DNA of 64,000 nt from an uncultured Alphaproteobacteria bacterium (GCA_937776645.1 CALMRI010000045.1:31868-95867), one strand, 5' to 3'; shown: positions 18,710 through 28,222, numbered from the stretch's first letter. Notes: generated by a model from the letters alone, not told the origin. A program made the numbers and translations.

Positions 18710-19558
18710 TCATATTCTTGCCTGGATGCTGTCGAGCACTGGCAAGAGGTACACTCGAAACGCGGCCGGATTTTCACTCATTGGAAAATGCCCAACCTCC
18801 TTCATGATAATCGCCTCGGCGCCAGGAATACGATCGGCGGTGCGGATCGTCGCCTCCGGCGTGCACGAATAGTCATACTCACCGGTCATAAGGTAAACCG
18901 GACAAAGCGCGGTGTCGATACCGGCACTGTTAGCCGTATAGTCGGAGTCGGTGCGAAAGAAGTGCATGTCGCCTTTGAACACCCCGGTGCCACCCTGGTA
19001 GTAGTGCCAAAGCGTTTCCCAGCGAAATTCGTCGGGGCTTTGTGGCGCACAGAGGCCGGAGACCAAGCCGACGCAAAAATCGCCATTCACGAAATCCGGG
19101 TGATTCGTCCAGGAATTATCATACCACGGCGCCGGCCGGTCGGATCCTTCCAGACCAATCACTGCCTGCATTCTCTGGCTATGCTCGATAGCCAACCGGA
19201 TCACCACCCGGCCGCCCATCGAGCAACCCATCACCACCGGTTTATCCAGCTCAAGCGCGTCGAGAAAAGCGATCACCACCGCAACGTAGAAATCGCTGGT
19301 CAGCAGGTATTCCTCGTCCTGCCAACCCAGCGGCGGGGTGGATTTTCCATGCCAGGGAAGGTCGAACGCGACGACCCGGAACCGGTCGGTCACCGCCGGG
19401 TCGCACATCAGATGGCGGAACTGGCTAGAATGGGCGCCGGCGGTATGCAGGCAAACCAGCGGTGTGCCTTGTCCGGCCTCCTCGAAATAGATCCGGTGAT
19501 CGCGTCCGGCGATCGACAGTGTCAGATAGCGCCCGACGATCGGTTCCAGCTCAATCAT
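18710..19558 (-). CDS. Alpha/beta hydrolase
   Basis: A 282-aa alpha/beta hydrolase. The nucleophile elbow is GCSMGG. An acid is likely in MTGEYDYSC, and the catalytic His is in EVGHFPMSE. The oxyanion region is LVCLHTAGAHSSQF. The sequence resembles esterases and C-C bond hydrolases of catabolic operons. I start at the ATG at 19558 with GGAG upstream; this overlaps the SCP2-like gene by 8 bases. It is followed 7 bases later by the class II aldolase, suggesting a shared pathway. Confidence 0.85.
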   Translation of the reverse strand: MIELEPIVGRYLTLSIAGRDHRIYFEEAGQGTPLVCLHTAGAHSSQFRHLMCDPAVTDRFRVVAFDLPWHGKSTPPLGWQDEEYLLTSDFYVAVVIAFLDALELDKPVVMGCSMGGRVVIRLAIEHSQRMQAVIGLEGSDRPAPWYDNSWTNHPDFVNGDFCVGLVSGLCAPQSPDEFRWETLWHYYQGGTGVFKGDMHFFRTDSDYTANSAGIDTALCPVYLMTGEYDYSCTPEATIRTADRIPGAEAIIMKEVGHFPMSENPAAFRVYLLPVLDSIQARI

Positions 19559-19931
19559 CGCTGTTATCTCCAATCCGCGGGCGCCGCGGCGTCGCCAACA
19601 CGTCTTTCACATAACGCAGATGCGAGAGCAGAACATTAATATCCCCCTCGACCCTACAATGGCCGAAACGGTTCATCGCAAAAATGTCCTGGAAACCCGG
19701 ATCGGGATGGGGTTGCCAGAACTTCTCCCAGACAGTTTCAGGCGCGCGAATGGCGAAACTCCAAGCGCGCATGATGAACGGGCCCTCCTCCACACCGGCG
19801 ATCCGGCCCTGGTCGACGGTGACGTGAAAGGTGCGCTCGCCGATCTCGATCAGGAATTCGGTGGACAGGCAGCGACCGCGACGGACAAGCCCGGGGTTGG
19901 CGTTAACTTTGGAGGCGAGCTGTTCGATCAT
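19551..19931 (-). CDS. SCP2-like (sterol carrier fold) protein, probable
   Basis: A 126-aa protein. ETVWEKFWQP followed by GFQDIFAMNRFGHCRVEGD and a closing helix (LLSHLRYVKDVLATPR) resembles the C-terminal half of SCP2 sterol-transfer domains, which hold hydrophobic ligands. No signal peptide. It is the first gene of the three-gene coupled set with the hydrolase and class II aldolase. A ligand-binding role for an acyl or aromatic intermediate is inference. The match is from pattern only. Confidence 0.6.
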   Translation of the reverse strand: MIEQLASKVNANPGLVRRGRCLSTEFLIEIGERTFHVTVDQGRIAGVEEGPFIMRAWSFAIRAPETVWEKFWQPHPDPGFQDIFAMNRFGHCRVEGDINVLLSHLRYVKDVLATPRRPRIGDNSDD

Positions 19932-20028
19932 CCGCCCACTGTAGCAGCGACCCTGCCGGGCTGGTCAATCGCCTGCCTGGCGGATATCGCGAGCCTCGGG
20001 TTGTTTGATGGCGTGGGTGCGCTCGAAA

Positions 20029-20648
20029 TCATGAATATAATTGACGCGTCAGCGGCACCGGGGCGATGCAATTGACCAGGATGCCCCATGTCGCCAATTC
20101 CTTGTCCATCGCCTTGGTGAGCGCGATTACCCCGGCCTTGGAGGCGCTATAGGCGGACATGGCCGGGGTTCCGTCCTTGCCGGCGAGCGAGGCGATATTG
20201 ACGATCCTGCCCCAACCTTGGCTGACCATGCCCGGCGCCATCAATTTTGAACACAGGAACCTGCCGGTGAGATTAACCTCCAACACCCGGTGCAAGATCG
20301 ACCACCGGCACGCCGTCACCGATGATCCCGGCGCTGTTGACCAGAATATCCACCTTGCCATGCGCCGCGATAGCGCCGCCGAAGGCTGCGGTGATTTCCG
20401 CCTCGTTGCTGATATCAACCTTGCTGCCGGTCGCCGGCGTGCAGCGCCGGCAGGGCCCGCTCCATCGCCGCGCCATCAACGTCTCCCACAGCGCCACGCG
20501 ACAATATCATCCGGGCGGTGGCCAGACCGATACCGCGCGCGCCACCAGTGATCACCGCCACCCGACCGTTGAGATCCCGCTGTGTCGGGATCGTGCCCGT
20601 AGTCGTGGTCTTGGCCGGGTCCTCGGCGCTGGTGAAACAGTCTATCAA
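20029..20648 (-). pseudogene. SDR family oxidoreductase, broken by several frameshifts and truncated
   Basis: Three frames in turn carry pieces of one classical SDR. The first (to about 20470) has VAVITGGARGIGLATARMI. The second has KVDISNEAEI and VDILVNSAGIIGDG. The third has EVNLTGRFLCSKLM, GRIVNIASLAG and AYSASKAGVIALTKAMDKE. At least two frameshifts are needed, no good start codon is visible, and the protein ends after VNCIAPVPLTRQLYS, about 60 residues before the normal C-terminus. It was probably part of the neighbouring leftward catabolic set. Confidence 0.8.
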
Positions 20649-20697
20649 TACAATTTTTCCCTACGGCCGCCCCTATGATGAAGCGGTCACTCGTTGG

Positions 20698-21780
20698 CTA
20701 AACCGCGAACCTTGCCACCGCATCTGGGTTAAAGCTGAAGCCCATCCCCGGCCGGTCCGGGATGATAATATCGCCGTCGACCATCTCCATGCGCTCCTGG
20801 AACAGCTCGGTGAACCAGGGCATGTGCTCGGTGTAGTTCACGTTGGCGGCGGCGGCGCAAAGCTGCAAGCTGTGCTCGGTAAAGATATGCGGGCTGACCG
20901 GGATATCCAGAGCGGCGGCCATATTGGCGACCTTGAGCCATTCCGAGACCCCGCCGACCCGTTCCAGATCCGGCATCAGGATATCGGCGGAGCCGCGCTC
21001 CAGCATGTCCTGAAACCCATAGCGGGCGTATTCGGTCTCGCCGCTGGCGATCGGCGTATCCAGCGCGGCGGCGACCCGGGCCGAACCAGCGAGGTCATAG
21101 GCCTGGACCGGCTCCTCGAACCAGACGAGATTATATTTCTCCAGTCCCCGACCCAGGCGGATCGCGTGATTAACGGTAAGCCCCTGGTTGGCATCGGCCA
21201 TCAACCCGATCGACGGTCCGATCGCCTCGCGCACCGCCGCCACCCGCTCCAGATCCACCGCGATCTCCGGCAGGCCGATACGCATCTTCACTGCCTTGAA
21301 ACCCTCGGCGACAAAGCCCTTGGCCTCGGCCTGTAGTTCATCGATGCTCATTGAGGCCCAGAGCCCGCCACTGGCATAGGCCGGCACCCGGTCGCGCGCC
21401 CGACCCAGCATCCGGCCGACCGACATCCCCTGGGCCTTGCCCCGAATGTCCCAGCAGGCCCAATCGATGGCCGCAAGGCCGAAGATCGTCACCCCCTTAT
21501 GGCCAAGGAAATTAATCTCCCGCCACATGTCGACGTAAAGCGTCTCGGTATCGCGCGGGTCTCGGCCAACGACAGTGCCGGTCAGCATCCGGACCATCGC
21601 CTCGAGCACCGGGATTTTATGGGCGCCAATGGTCCACAGGTAGCTCTCGCCGGCCACCCCCTCGTCGGTATCGAGCCAAACCAACAGCCCGGAAACCCCG
21701 GTGATCCGGTGGATCGAGGTGCCGATCGGAGCCGGAAACGGAATCTCGATGGCCTTGGTGCGGATGCCGGTGATCTTCAT
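20698..21780 (-). CDS. Mandelate racemase/muconate lactonizing enzyme family dehydratase
   Basis: A 360-aa enolase-superfamily enzyme. The metal-binding and catalytic set is visible in order: the Lys region FKAVKMRIG, Asp of MADANQG, Glu of WFEEPV, Glu of ASGETEY, and His of VSPHIFTEHS. The last (H with a following E) suits acid-sugar dehydratases of the mandelate racemase subgroup. I use the ATG at 21780 with AGGGGA upstream instead of the longer frame to 21816. It probably dehydrates a sugar acid to a 2-keto-3-deoxy acid. Substrate unknown. Confidence 0.85.
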   Translation of the reverse strand: MKITGIRTKAIEIPFPAPIGTSIHRITGVSGLLVWLDTDEGVAGESYLWTIGAHKIPVLEAMVRMLTGTVVGRDPRDTETLYVDMWREINFLGHKGVTIFGLAAIDWACWDIRGKAQGMSVGRMLGRARDRVPAYASGGLWASMSIDELQAEAKGFVAEGFKAVKMRIGLPEIAVDLERVAAVREAIGPSIGLMADANQGLTVNHAIRLGRGLEKYNLVWFEEPVQAYDLAGSARVAAALDTPIASGETEYARYGFQDMLERGSADILMPDLERVGGVSEWLKVANMAAALDIPVSPHIFTEHSLQLCAAAANVNYTEHMPWFTELFQERMEMVDGDIIIPDRPGMGFSFNPDAVARFAV

Positions 21781-21816
21781 AGCGCGGTTCCCCTGCGGCG
21801 TGACGGGTTTGTTCAA

Positions 21817-22291
21817 CCCTTATGGAACAGGGAACCGATGGCTAATTCAAGACCGATCCGAATGCTTGGCAGGCCAGCACTATGGCGACCACCACCCCGC
21901 TCACCGTCCACTGCTATCCCGTAAAAGCCCCCACCGCATCCCTGGATGATCCAGGATCCACGCCTGAAGCGGTTCGGCGTGACGGAAGGCGTTTTATATG
22001 GGCGCTGTATTGGTGTTGTTCCGCCATTTTTCGCTCACCACAGCCTGAGGCGTAGGTCCTGAAACAAGTCCAAGGATACGGATCTTGAGCAGGGCGGAAG
22101 CCTGAGGTCATTCGGTAGCTCAAATGGCGGATAATGCTAAAAAATAGCGACATATTACTGCTGTTTCTCCCCTATCGTTTATCGTGACCGTGCTCAGGTG
22201 TGGGTCCTGAGGCCTTCCCTCACGTAGGTTGAGGGCGCCAGGACGACGGGTGAGATTTTACCGGATACTAACGGGCGAAAGCCGGGGCCGC
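21817..22291. other. Intergenic region, nothing recognised
   Basis: About 475 bases between the enolase-superfamily gene start and the fragment at 22292. I see no supported gene in six frames. Two short stretches at about 22046 and 22194 resemble each other (both end in GGTCCTGA), which is too weak to call a repeat. The promoter of the leftward dehydratase gene must lie in its proximal part. Confidence 0.35.
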
Positions 22292-22498
22292 TTAACCCGT
22301 CCTCCAATCCGGCGACAAGCGCGAGAGCAACGCCTCGACCAGATCTTTATTGTCGCGCAACGCGGCGCTGGCCTCGACGGTGATCACGAAGGCTCCGGTC
22401 CGTTGATACGCGTGGCTGACCGCGTCAAGCGCATCGAACAGGCCGCCGGCCCCGGCAACGGCTGCAACCGATCTGGTAGCGGTGATAGGCCAATAAAG
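22292..22498 (-). pseudogene. Unassigned gene fragment directly behind the DehI-like gene
   Basis: After the TGA of the DehI-like gene the same frame stays open for about 68 codons and reads like real protein (GLFDALDAVSHAYQRT, then FVITVEASAALRDNKD, ending LSRLSPDWRTG). There is no ATG, GTG or TTG that could serve as a start in the first part. It may be the 3' end of a gene whose beginning is lost, or a C-terminal extension cut off by a new stop. I do not recognise the family. Confidence 0.35.
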
Positions 22499-23329
22499 TC
22501 ATTCCGCCGGCAGGGCGTTCAGCAGCAGCGTGCCGAAACCGACCATCTGCGGGCTGGTGCCGCGATAGGTTTGGATGGCCGACAGCACGCGTTTGGTTTC
22601 AGCGGCGGTGATCGGTGGCAGTTCGGTTGGGGCGGGGAGGCCGGTAAGGATTTTCGGCGCTGTATCGACGATGCGGTCGGCTATTTTCTCGCAATTCGCC
22701 AAGACCGCAGGATCGGACAGGCGGGGGCCAAGCACCACCGCGACATGGGCGAGATAGGCCGGCCAATGGGCGAGGATACGATACAGGCCGGGCACGAAAG
22801 CCTCGCCGGCCAGATCAGTTTCGAAGACATCGAGGACCGCGCGCCGATCCAGGTCCAGCGCCTCCCAGGGCACCATGGTGGGAAGTTGCGGCAAGGCGGT
22901 TAGCAGCGCTTGGCGACCCGGGGCCGGTTGGGTTCCAACCATTTCCGCCTGATCGGTCAACAGCCGGCGCATACAGCCAGCGAGCACCAGGTTAACCGGG
23001 CTGACCCGAGTGAAGGTTCGGCAGACATCACGGATCACCGCCTCGTCCTGACCAGTCACACCGAGGCTGCGAAGCGCCGGGCGGGAGATCGCCGGTAGTG
23101 GCGCCAACGCCGAGATATCAACATGGTTCCAACCGATATGCTGCACCGCGCCGGAGGCAAATCCCGGACGCATGATCCCCCAGATCCATTCCAGCAATCC
23201 CGGATAAGTGGCGAGATGGCGAAACAGCGAGGAAACATAGGGCGCCGCATAGGCCTGGCGGATCTCGTCATAGATATCGGCGACGACCCCGCTGGCCTCG
23301 CTTTCGGCCACTTCGCTCAAAATCGCCAT
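22499..23329 (-). CDS. DehI-like (group I 2-haloacid dehalogenase family) protein
   Basis: A 276-aa protein. SEVAESEASGVVADIYDEIR, then YVSSLFRHLATYPGLLEWIW, match the repeated half-domain of DehI proteins, and a second copy-like half begins about residue 155. Characterised members remove halide from 2-haloacids of either configuration; many homologues lack proof of activity. I start at the ATG at 23329. The catalytic Asp of DehI could not be located with certainty by eye, so activity is open. Confidence 0.65.
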   Translation of the reverse strand: MAILSEVAESEASGVVADIYDEIRQAYAAPYVSSLFRHLATYPGLLEWIWGIMRPGFASGAVQHIGWNHVDISALAPLPAISRPALRSLGVTGQDEAVIRDVCRTFTRVSPVNLVLAGCMRRLLTDQAEMVGTQPAPGRQALLTALPQLPTMVPWEALDLDRRAVLDVFETDLAGEAFVPGLYRILAHWPAYLAHVAVVLGPRLSDPAVLANCEKIADRIVDTAPKILTGLPAPTELPPITAAETKRVLSAIQTYRGTSPQMVGFGTLLLNALPAE

Positions 23330-23415
23330 CAGCCATCCCCGCACCGACCCACTCCGTGCGCCATGCTAGCGGAGACGTGGCGCACCCTGCTACCGTTACG
23401 TAGCGGGACGGGAGA

Positions 23416-23844
23416 ATGACCATGACGACACCGGCGATCACTCTCAAGGGTCTCGACCATGTGGTGTTGCGGGTCCGCGACATCGAAGCGATGATGGCCT
23501 TCTATTGCCGCGTGCTCGGCTGCACCCTGGCCAAACATAACGAGCCGCTCGGGCTCTATCATCTTGATGCCGGTAGCTCGATGATCGATCTGGTCACCCT
23601 GGACGGCAAGCTTGGTCAGGCCGGCGGCGCCGGGCCGGGGGACGCGCTGGCGGCGGGTGGCCGCAATGTCGATCACATCGCGTTCAAGGTCTCGCCCTTC
23701 GACGGCGAGGCTATCCGGGCGCATCTGTCGACCCATGGAATCACCACCGGCGAGGCGGTCACCCGGTTTGGCGCCGAGGGCGACGGCCCGTCGATCTATC
23801 TCACCGACCCCGAAGGCAATGGGGTCGAGTTGAAGGGCATTTGA
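23416..23844 (+). CDS. VOC family protein (glyoxalase/bleomycin-resistance fold)
   Basis: A 142-aa VOC protein. It shows GLDHVVLRVRDIEAMMAFY at the N-terminus, DHIAFKVSP in the middle and IYLTDPEGNGVELKG at the end, giving the His, His and Glu metal ligands. GGGAG precedes the ATG; a second ATG is two codons on. This subgroup is often annotated as a virulence-like or catechol-dioxygenase-like VOC protein, but no reaction is supported. It is divergent from the DehI-like gene. Confidence 0.85.
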   Translation: MTMTTPAITLKGLDHVVLRVRDIEAMMAFYCRVLGCTLAKHNEPLGLYHLDAGSSMIDLVTLDGKLGQAGGAGPGDALAAGGRNVDHIAFKVSPFDGEAIRAHLSTHGITTGEAVTRFGAEGDGPSIYLTDPEGNGVELKGI

Positions 23845-23901
23845 AGCCGGTTCAATCGAATGTGATGAACTATAATGCCGTTTCACCAACTCTGTCCGGC
23901 A

Positions 23902-24687
23902 TCACGGCCCAATTCTTCCGATTCCTGGCAGTTTCAGCGCCGGTGGATTAATGTCGAGGCCAAAAGTCAGACCCAGGAGATTAACCTCCAACCCCTCCTC
24001 CAGCGCCAGCATCGCCCCCGCGAGCCCGCCAAGCGATAGCTGAAAACCGGTGCCGCTCGGGCTTCTGGCCACCGGGTTCCATCCGACCAAGTAGTCCTTG
24101 CCAATCGCCGTCGGCGGCAGGTCGACCCGCAAGGCAGGAACCTCGCGGGCGACGAAGGCGGTGAAGGTGTTGCTGTTCGGTCCCGGCCAGACGGTATAGC
24201 GATCGTTATAGGGATAACGTTTTCCGGCCGCCTCGATTTGGTCGATCAGCGCCTCGACCTCGGGGCCGCAAAAATCAGCCAGGATCTTCGGTTTTGAGCC
24301 GAACCAAAAGGCGTCGGGCACCCCAGGGGCAACCCGAACCGCGTCGGAGCCATGGCGCACACCCCAACCGATCACCTCATGGCGGACATAATACTCAGCG
24401 CCCCGGCGCTTGGTGACGATCCAGGTATGCACCCCGAACGCCCCGCGCCATCCCCAAGCCCTGCCGGCATAAATTTGAACCACCGCATCGAGCTCAACCT
24501 TGGGATCCGGCGCCTGCAGGCTGCTGTCGCGTCGAGCCTCACTCCAGTGCAAGGCACCCTCCGCTGTTCGAATTCCAAAGCTTATTGCAAGCGGGGCAAC
24601 GAGCGTCACCAGGATGGCAAAAGCCGCGCGCCTTGCCCAAACCACCCAAGATCGGCGACGACCAGCACGGTTTTTCGCTCCTCGCAT
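23902..24687 (-). CDS. DUF3750 domain protein
   Basis: A 261-aa protein with an N-terminal membrane anchor (residues about 18-40, hydrophobic after an Arg-rich start). VQIYAGRAWGWRGAFGVHTWI, then GWGVRHG and YPYNDRYTVWPGPNSNTF, are typical of DUF3750 proteins. The fold holds conserved His and Trp residues, but no activity is known. It is convergent with the VOC gene, and the PhyH-like gene lies upstream on the same strand, 95 bases away. Confidence 0.85.
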   Translation of the reverse strand: MRGAKNRAGRRRSWVVWARRAAFAILVTLVAPLAISFGIRTAEGALHWSEARRDSSLQAPDPKVELDAVVQIYAGRAWGWRGAFGVHTWIVTKRRGAEYYVRHEVIGWGVRHGSDAVRVAPGVPDAFWFGSKPKILADFCGPEVEALIDQIEAAGKRYPYNDRYTVWPGPNSNTFTAFVAREVPALRVDLPPTAIGKDYLVGWNPVARSPSGTGFQLSLGGLAGAMLALEEGLEVNLLGLTFGLDINPPALKLPGIGRIGP

Positions 24688-24782
24688 CCCGGATCATAGG
24701 AGGGGGAATCAAAAAAGCGCAAGAGAGCGCCCAAGGCGGTAGCTTTTTATGTTCTTGAGAAAACCCCGTGGCGGATCCACAG

Positions 24783-25730
24783 TTAGAAAGTCGCCCGGCC
24801 ACCGTCCACGCCCCAGGCCGCATCGAAGAAACCAATCTGTAACGCCCGGCGTTCGTCCCGCAAGACCATGCCGCCACGATGGACGCCAAGGGTATCGAAC
24901 AGGACACACCGACCCGGCGGCCCGGTGATAATCCGCTCCTTTGACAAAACCGCCGATTCCATTTCCGAACCGGGCAGGATGTCCCCGCCGAAGGTTGCCC
25001 GCTGGCGCAGAGGGTTGGGCAGCGCCATCAAGTCGATCGGCTCATCGATCCAGTCTTGCTTGCACAGAATATGCGTGGCGATCCGGTCGAGACTGTCATC
25101 AAGATCACGCCGATGCGAGCCGGGAATATAGCCAAATGCCCCGGCTTCGAGACCCTCGACCTCGGAAACAAACAGGGTTAGCTTGATACTGTTCGTCGGG
25201 ACGTCAAAATGCAGACCAACCGTCGCCGGGTCTGGAAAATCCGCGATGGTTTGGCGCTGGAACGCGGCGTTTTCAGGTGTCGAGTAGCGCAACGACGCCT
25301 TGACGTAGAGGGTTTCAGCGGCCAGTTGGGTTTTGGCGATCGCCAACAGATCGAAGCTTCGTATCAGCTCAAGACAGATCGCGCCAATCCGCCCCGCCCC
25401 ACCATCGTCGCAGCCCGGCGCTAGTGCAATTTGGAGCGATGCCTCGCCGGCCAATTTGAGTTGCTCGATCCGCTCATCAACATAACCCAACAGCGACTGG
25501 TTCGAACCGGCGTCCAACTGGAGCGGAACGACGCCATGCTCGCTAAGTGTATTCACCATGCCGGTACCCGGAGCCGACGGTCGAAACAAATGGTCACCCA
25601 GTCGTTCGGCCACCAGATTTCGCGCTTCCGCGTGCGCCGCCCGTACGACCTCCGCCCGTTCGGCACGGATTTGCTCGGTAAATGGCGCATAGGCCGGATG
25701 CGCGTCATAGTCGATAACCGGCAGCCGCAT
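24783..25730 (-). CDS. Phytanoyl-CoA dioxygenase-like (PhyH) Fe(II)/2OG enzyme, probable
   Basis: A 315-aa protein. An H-x-D pair is visible in VGLHFDVPT and a distal His in DTLGVHRGGM, followed by an Arg eight residues later, as in PhyH-type oxygenases. The segment AFGYIPGSHRRDLDDS fits the strand and loop after the H-x-D. It would hydroxylate an organic substrate with oxygen and 2-oxoglutarate. I start at the ATG at 25730 with AGAGGG upstream. No pathway partner is adjacent. Confidence 0.6.
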   Translation of the reverse strand: MRLPVIDYDAHPAYAPFTEQIRAERAEVVRAAHAEARNLVAERLGDHLFRPSAPGTGMVNTLSEHGVVPLQLDAGSNQSLLGYVDERIEQLKLAGEASLQIALAPGCDDGGAGRIGAICLELIRSFDLLAIAKTQLAAETLYVKASLRYSTPENAAFQRQTIADFPDPATVGLHFDVPTNSIKLTLFVSEVEGLEAGAFGYIPGSHRRDLDDSLDRIATHILCKQDWIDEPIDLMALPNPLRQRATFGGDILPGSEMESAVLSKERIITGPPGRCVLFDTLGVHRGGMVLRDERRALQIGFFDAAWGVDGGRATF

Positions 25731-25932
25731 TGTCCCTCTCACAGGTGCTGATCGCGCATTCTTGCGAGATTGACAAACGCCCCAATCAGCACGACTAATT
25801 ATTACTCTGAATCACGGCTGAGATCCAGGCCCCAAGCCAATAGCCCATCGCTTTTATCTTACCCCAATGCTAGGAAGATCCAGGGCCTCATCCTTCGAGG
25901 CTGGCGCTGATCCGGCGCCCAGGAACCCACAC

Positions 25933-27174
25933 ATGCCGTCACCTCTCGCCCACCTCATGGACGCCCTTAGGGCCAGTCCACTCGGTCAGGAGCCGGATTT
26001 CCGGCGCCTCTGGACTGCGTCGATCTTCAGCGCCGCCGGCATGGCCGGTGAACAGGTAATCCTGGGCCTATTGGTTTACCGGATCACCGGTTCCTCGCAA
26101 TGGGTCGGGATCTCGCTCGCCGCCTATTACATGCCGTTGTTCATCGCCGGAACGCTTGCCGGAGCGGTGGCGGATTGGATGGACCGGCGCCGGTTGCTCA
26201 GGATGTTGGAACTTGGTTTCATCATCGCCCAACTCGGCGTCGCCGGCGCTCTGGCGGGGGGTCTCGATGCCCTTTGGATGATCATTTCCGCCAGCGCGAT
26301 GCTTGGCGCGCTCCGGGCGATGCAGCAGCCGGTCCGGGTCAGCTATGCATTTGATCTGATTGGCGGCAAGACAATCGTCACCGCGATCAGCACGCTTAAC
26401 CTCGGCTTGCGATCCGGTCAGTTCGTCGGATCACTTACGGCCGGCGGCGTCATGGAAGCGTTTGGCGCACCGGCCGCGTTCCTGACCCTGGCGACCGGCC
26501 ACACCGTCGCCTGGTTGCTGGTCGGCAGATTGCAAAGCCCAGGCCGGGCGTCGGTAGCAGCGGCGGAGCGGGCGCCGATCCGCCGCAATCTGATGGAGTA
26601 TTTGGACGAACTTCGACGCAACCGGATCCTGTTGATGCTGGTCCTGCTGACAGCCTCGGTGGAAATGTTCGGGTTTTCCTTCCAGACCGGCTTGCCGCAA
26701 CTCGCAGCCGGGCGCTTTGATGTCGGCGCCGATGGCCTGGGTCAGCTCCAGGCGGCAAGGGCGGCCGGCGGCGTCGCGGCGAGCTTGATTTTAACCTTGG
26801 GCCTGACCTGGTTGGCCCGATCGGGTCGGGCTTATCTCGGGGTGATTGTCCTGTTCGGTTTTGGTCTGCTGGCAGTATCCGTCTCCCACCATTTTAGCTT
26901 AGCCATGGCGGCGCTGTTTCTCGTCTCGGGCATGGCGACGGCTTCGGATATTCTGACTCAATCGATGCTGCAACTTAGTGTGCCGAACGCGCTGCGGGGG
27001 CGCGCCATGGGCGCCTGGTCGCTGGCCATCGGGATCTCGCCAGTTGGTCAGATGGAGATGGGGTTTCTGATCGGCTGGCTCGGCCTCAGCACCGCTTTTG
27101 CGATCAATGGTAGCGTGTTGATCGCCATCGCCCTGGTAGTCGCGATTACGGTGCCTAGTTTGCGTAAATTGTGA
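25933..27174 (+). CDS. MFS transporter, DHA3/enterobactin-exporter-like
   Basis: A 413-aa polytopic protein starting LGQEPDFRRLWTASIFSAAG, a typical opening of MFS_3-type exporters. The loop after helix 2 is DWMDRRRLLRM, and a late motif is VPNALRGRAMGAWSLA. AGGAA sits 8 bases upstream of the ATG at 25933, which I prefer to the longer frame from 25867. It probably exports a small molecule. It is divergent from the PhyH-like gene. Confidence 0.83.
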   Translation: MPSPLAHLMDALRASPLGQEPDFRRLWTASIFSAAGMAGEQVILGLLVYRITGSSQWVGISLAAYYMPLFIAGTLAGAVADWMDRRRLLRMLELGFIIAQLGVAGALAGGLDALWMIISASAMLGALRAMQQPVRVSYAFDLIGGKTIVTAISTLNLGLRSGQFVGSLTAGGVMEAFGAPAAFLTLATGHTVAWLLVGRLQSPGRASVAAAERAPIRRNLMEYLDELRRNRILLMLVLLTASVEMFGFSFQTGLPQLAAGRFDVGADGLGQLQAARAAGGVAASLILTLGLTWLARSGRAYLGVIVLFGFGLLAVSVSHHFSLAMAALFLVSGMATASDILTQSMLQLSVPNALRGRAMGAWSLAIGISPVGQMEMGFLIGWLGLSTAFAINGSVLIAIALVVAITVPSLRKL

Positions 27175-27222
27175 GCGCCAGTTACGCGTCGAATCCCCAG
27201 CCTTAATCCAGGGTCCACGCCT

Positions 27223-28086
27223 CTATTTCGCCTCGAAAACCAGATAGGTCCGGGTCTCGATGCTTTCGCGCGGCGGCATGTCGGATGTTTCGTCTGGGTG
27301 GATGAAGGCGCCATGCGGGGTGAACCTGGCGCGACCATCGTCAATGCTGTCCCAGCCCTTGATCAGGATCACCTCGTCGGGGGTCATCTCGGACGCATAA
27401 TACCAGCGATGTCCCTCGCCGCGCGCCAGTTGGTAGATCTCGCCAACACGATCGGGAAAGCGCTGGTCGGTGGCGATCAAATCCTCAGCCGGAATGCTGG
27501 ATGAATCCGCCAAGGCCAGCGGTGAACGCTTGACCGGCCCGGTGATCGGCCGCCAGACATTTACCTGGATGATCCGGCCGCCAGAGGAAAGCATCCGCTC
27601 GACCTCGGCCTCGCCCAGGGTATCTTTGGCCCGTTGCGGGCCGGATTTAACTGTATAGTCGGCATGCACACGGTCCGCCGGGCGCCGCGTACCGTCAGGA
27701 TTATTCGCCCCACTCGTACCGCTGGAGCGCCGGGTGTGATCAAAAATCGTCACCGCGTCGGCGCCGGTCATCGCCATCAGCATGGTCTTCAGTTCAGGAT
27801 TATAGTCGTTCTCGATCAGATCATCGTCATGTAGATCGGCGACCTTGCTCGGGTGGTGGCGCAGCTCGAAGCCATTCACATCCATCGACAGATCATCCGC
27901 GATATCGCGCATATCATGGATCGCCGCTGGCAGTTGCTCGGTCTTGAAGAACACCTTGGGTTGACCACCGGTGACCCGCGAACTTTCAAAATACGGTTTG
28001 GTGCCCTGGCGAACCATATAGCAGAGATCCGCCGTCACGACGTGATCCAGCTGAGTAGTTTCGACGCGCGCGTTTACCTGGCTCAT
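27223..28086 (-). CDS. CmcJ/NvfI family oxidoreductase
   Basis: A 287-aa protein. DHTRRSS, VHADYT, QVNVWRPITGPVKRSPLALA, RARFTPHGAFIHP and ESIETRTYLVF are the conserved segments of the CmcJ/AsaB/NvfI group. Members include a cephamycin 7-methoxylation partner and fungal non-heme Fe(II)/2OG oxygenases. The His and Asp in VHADYT and the late His in PHGAF could form the metal site. It stands next to a 79-aa hypothetical gene but with a 136-base gap. The substrate is unknown. Confidence 0.75.
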   Translation of the reverse strand: MSQVNARVETTQLDHVVTADLCYMVRQGTKPYFESSRVTGGQPKVFFKTEQLPAAIHDMRDIADDLSMDVNGFELRHHPSKVADLHDDDLIENDYNPELKTMLMAMTGADAVTIFDHTRRSSGTSGANNPDGTRRPADRVHADYTVKSGPQRAKDTLGEAEVERMLSSGGRIIQVNVWRPITGPVKRSPLALADSSSIPAEDLIATDQRFPDRVGEIYQLARGEGHRWYYASEMTPDEVILIKGWDSIDDGRARFTPHGAFIHPDETSDMPPRESIETRTYLVFEAK

Positions 28087-28222
28087 GCCGGGGTTCCCTG
28101 TTCATTCAGCTGATCGGAGAATGGCGGTTCCGATGACGAATTTTAATGCCGGATCGGCGAAGACAGCCGGTCCATTTTAGCAATAATGCCGAAAATTGGC
28201 CGGGATTAGTATACCCCAGCCA

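Noticed and set aside
22040..22215. A repeated GGTCCTGA-containing segment as a dispersed repeat.
   Set aside because: Only about 18 bases with several mismatches, two copies, and no known element matches.
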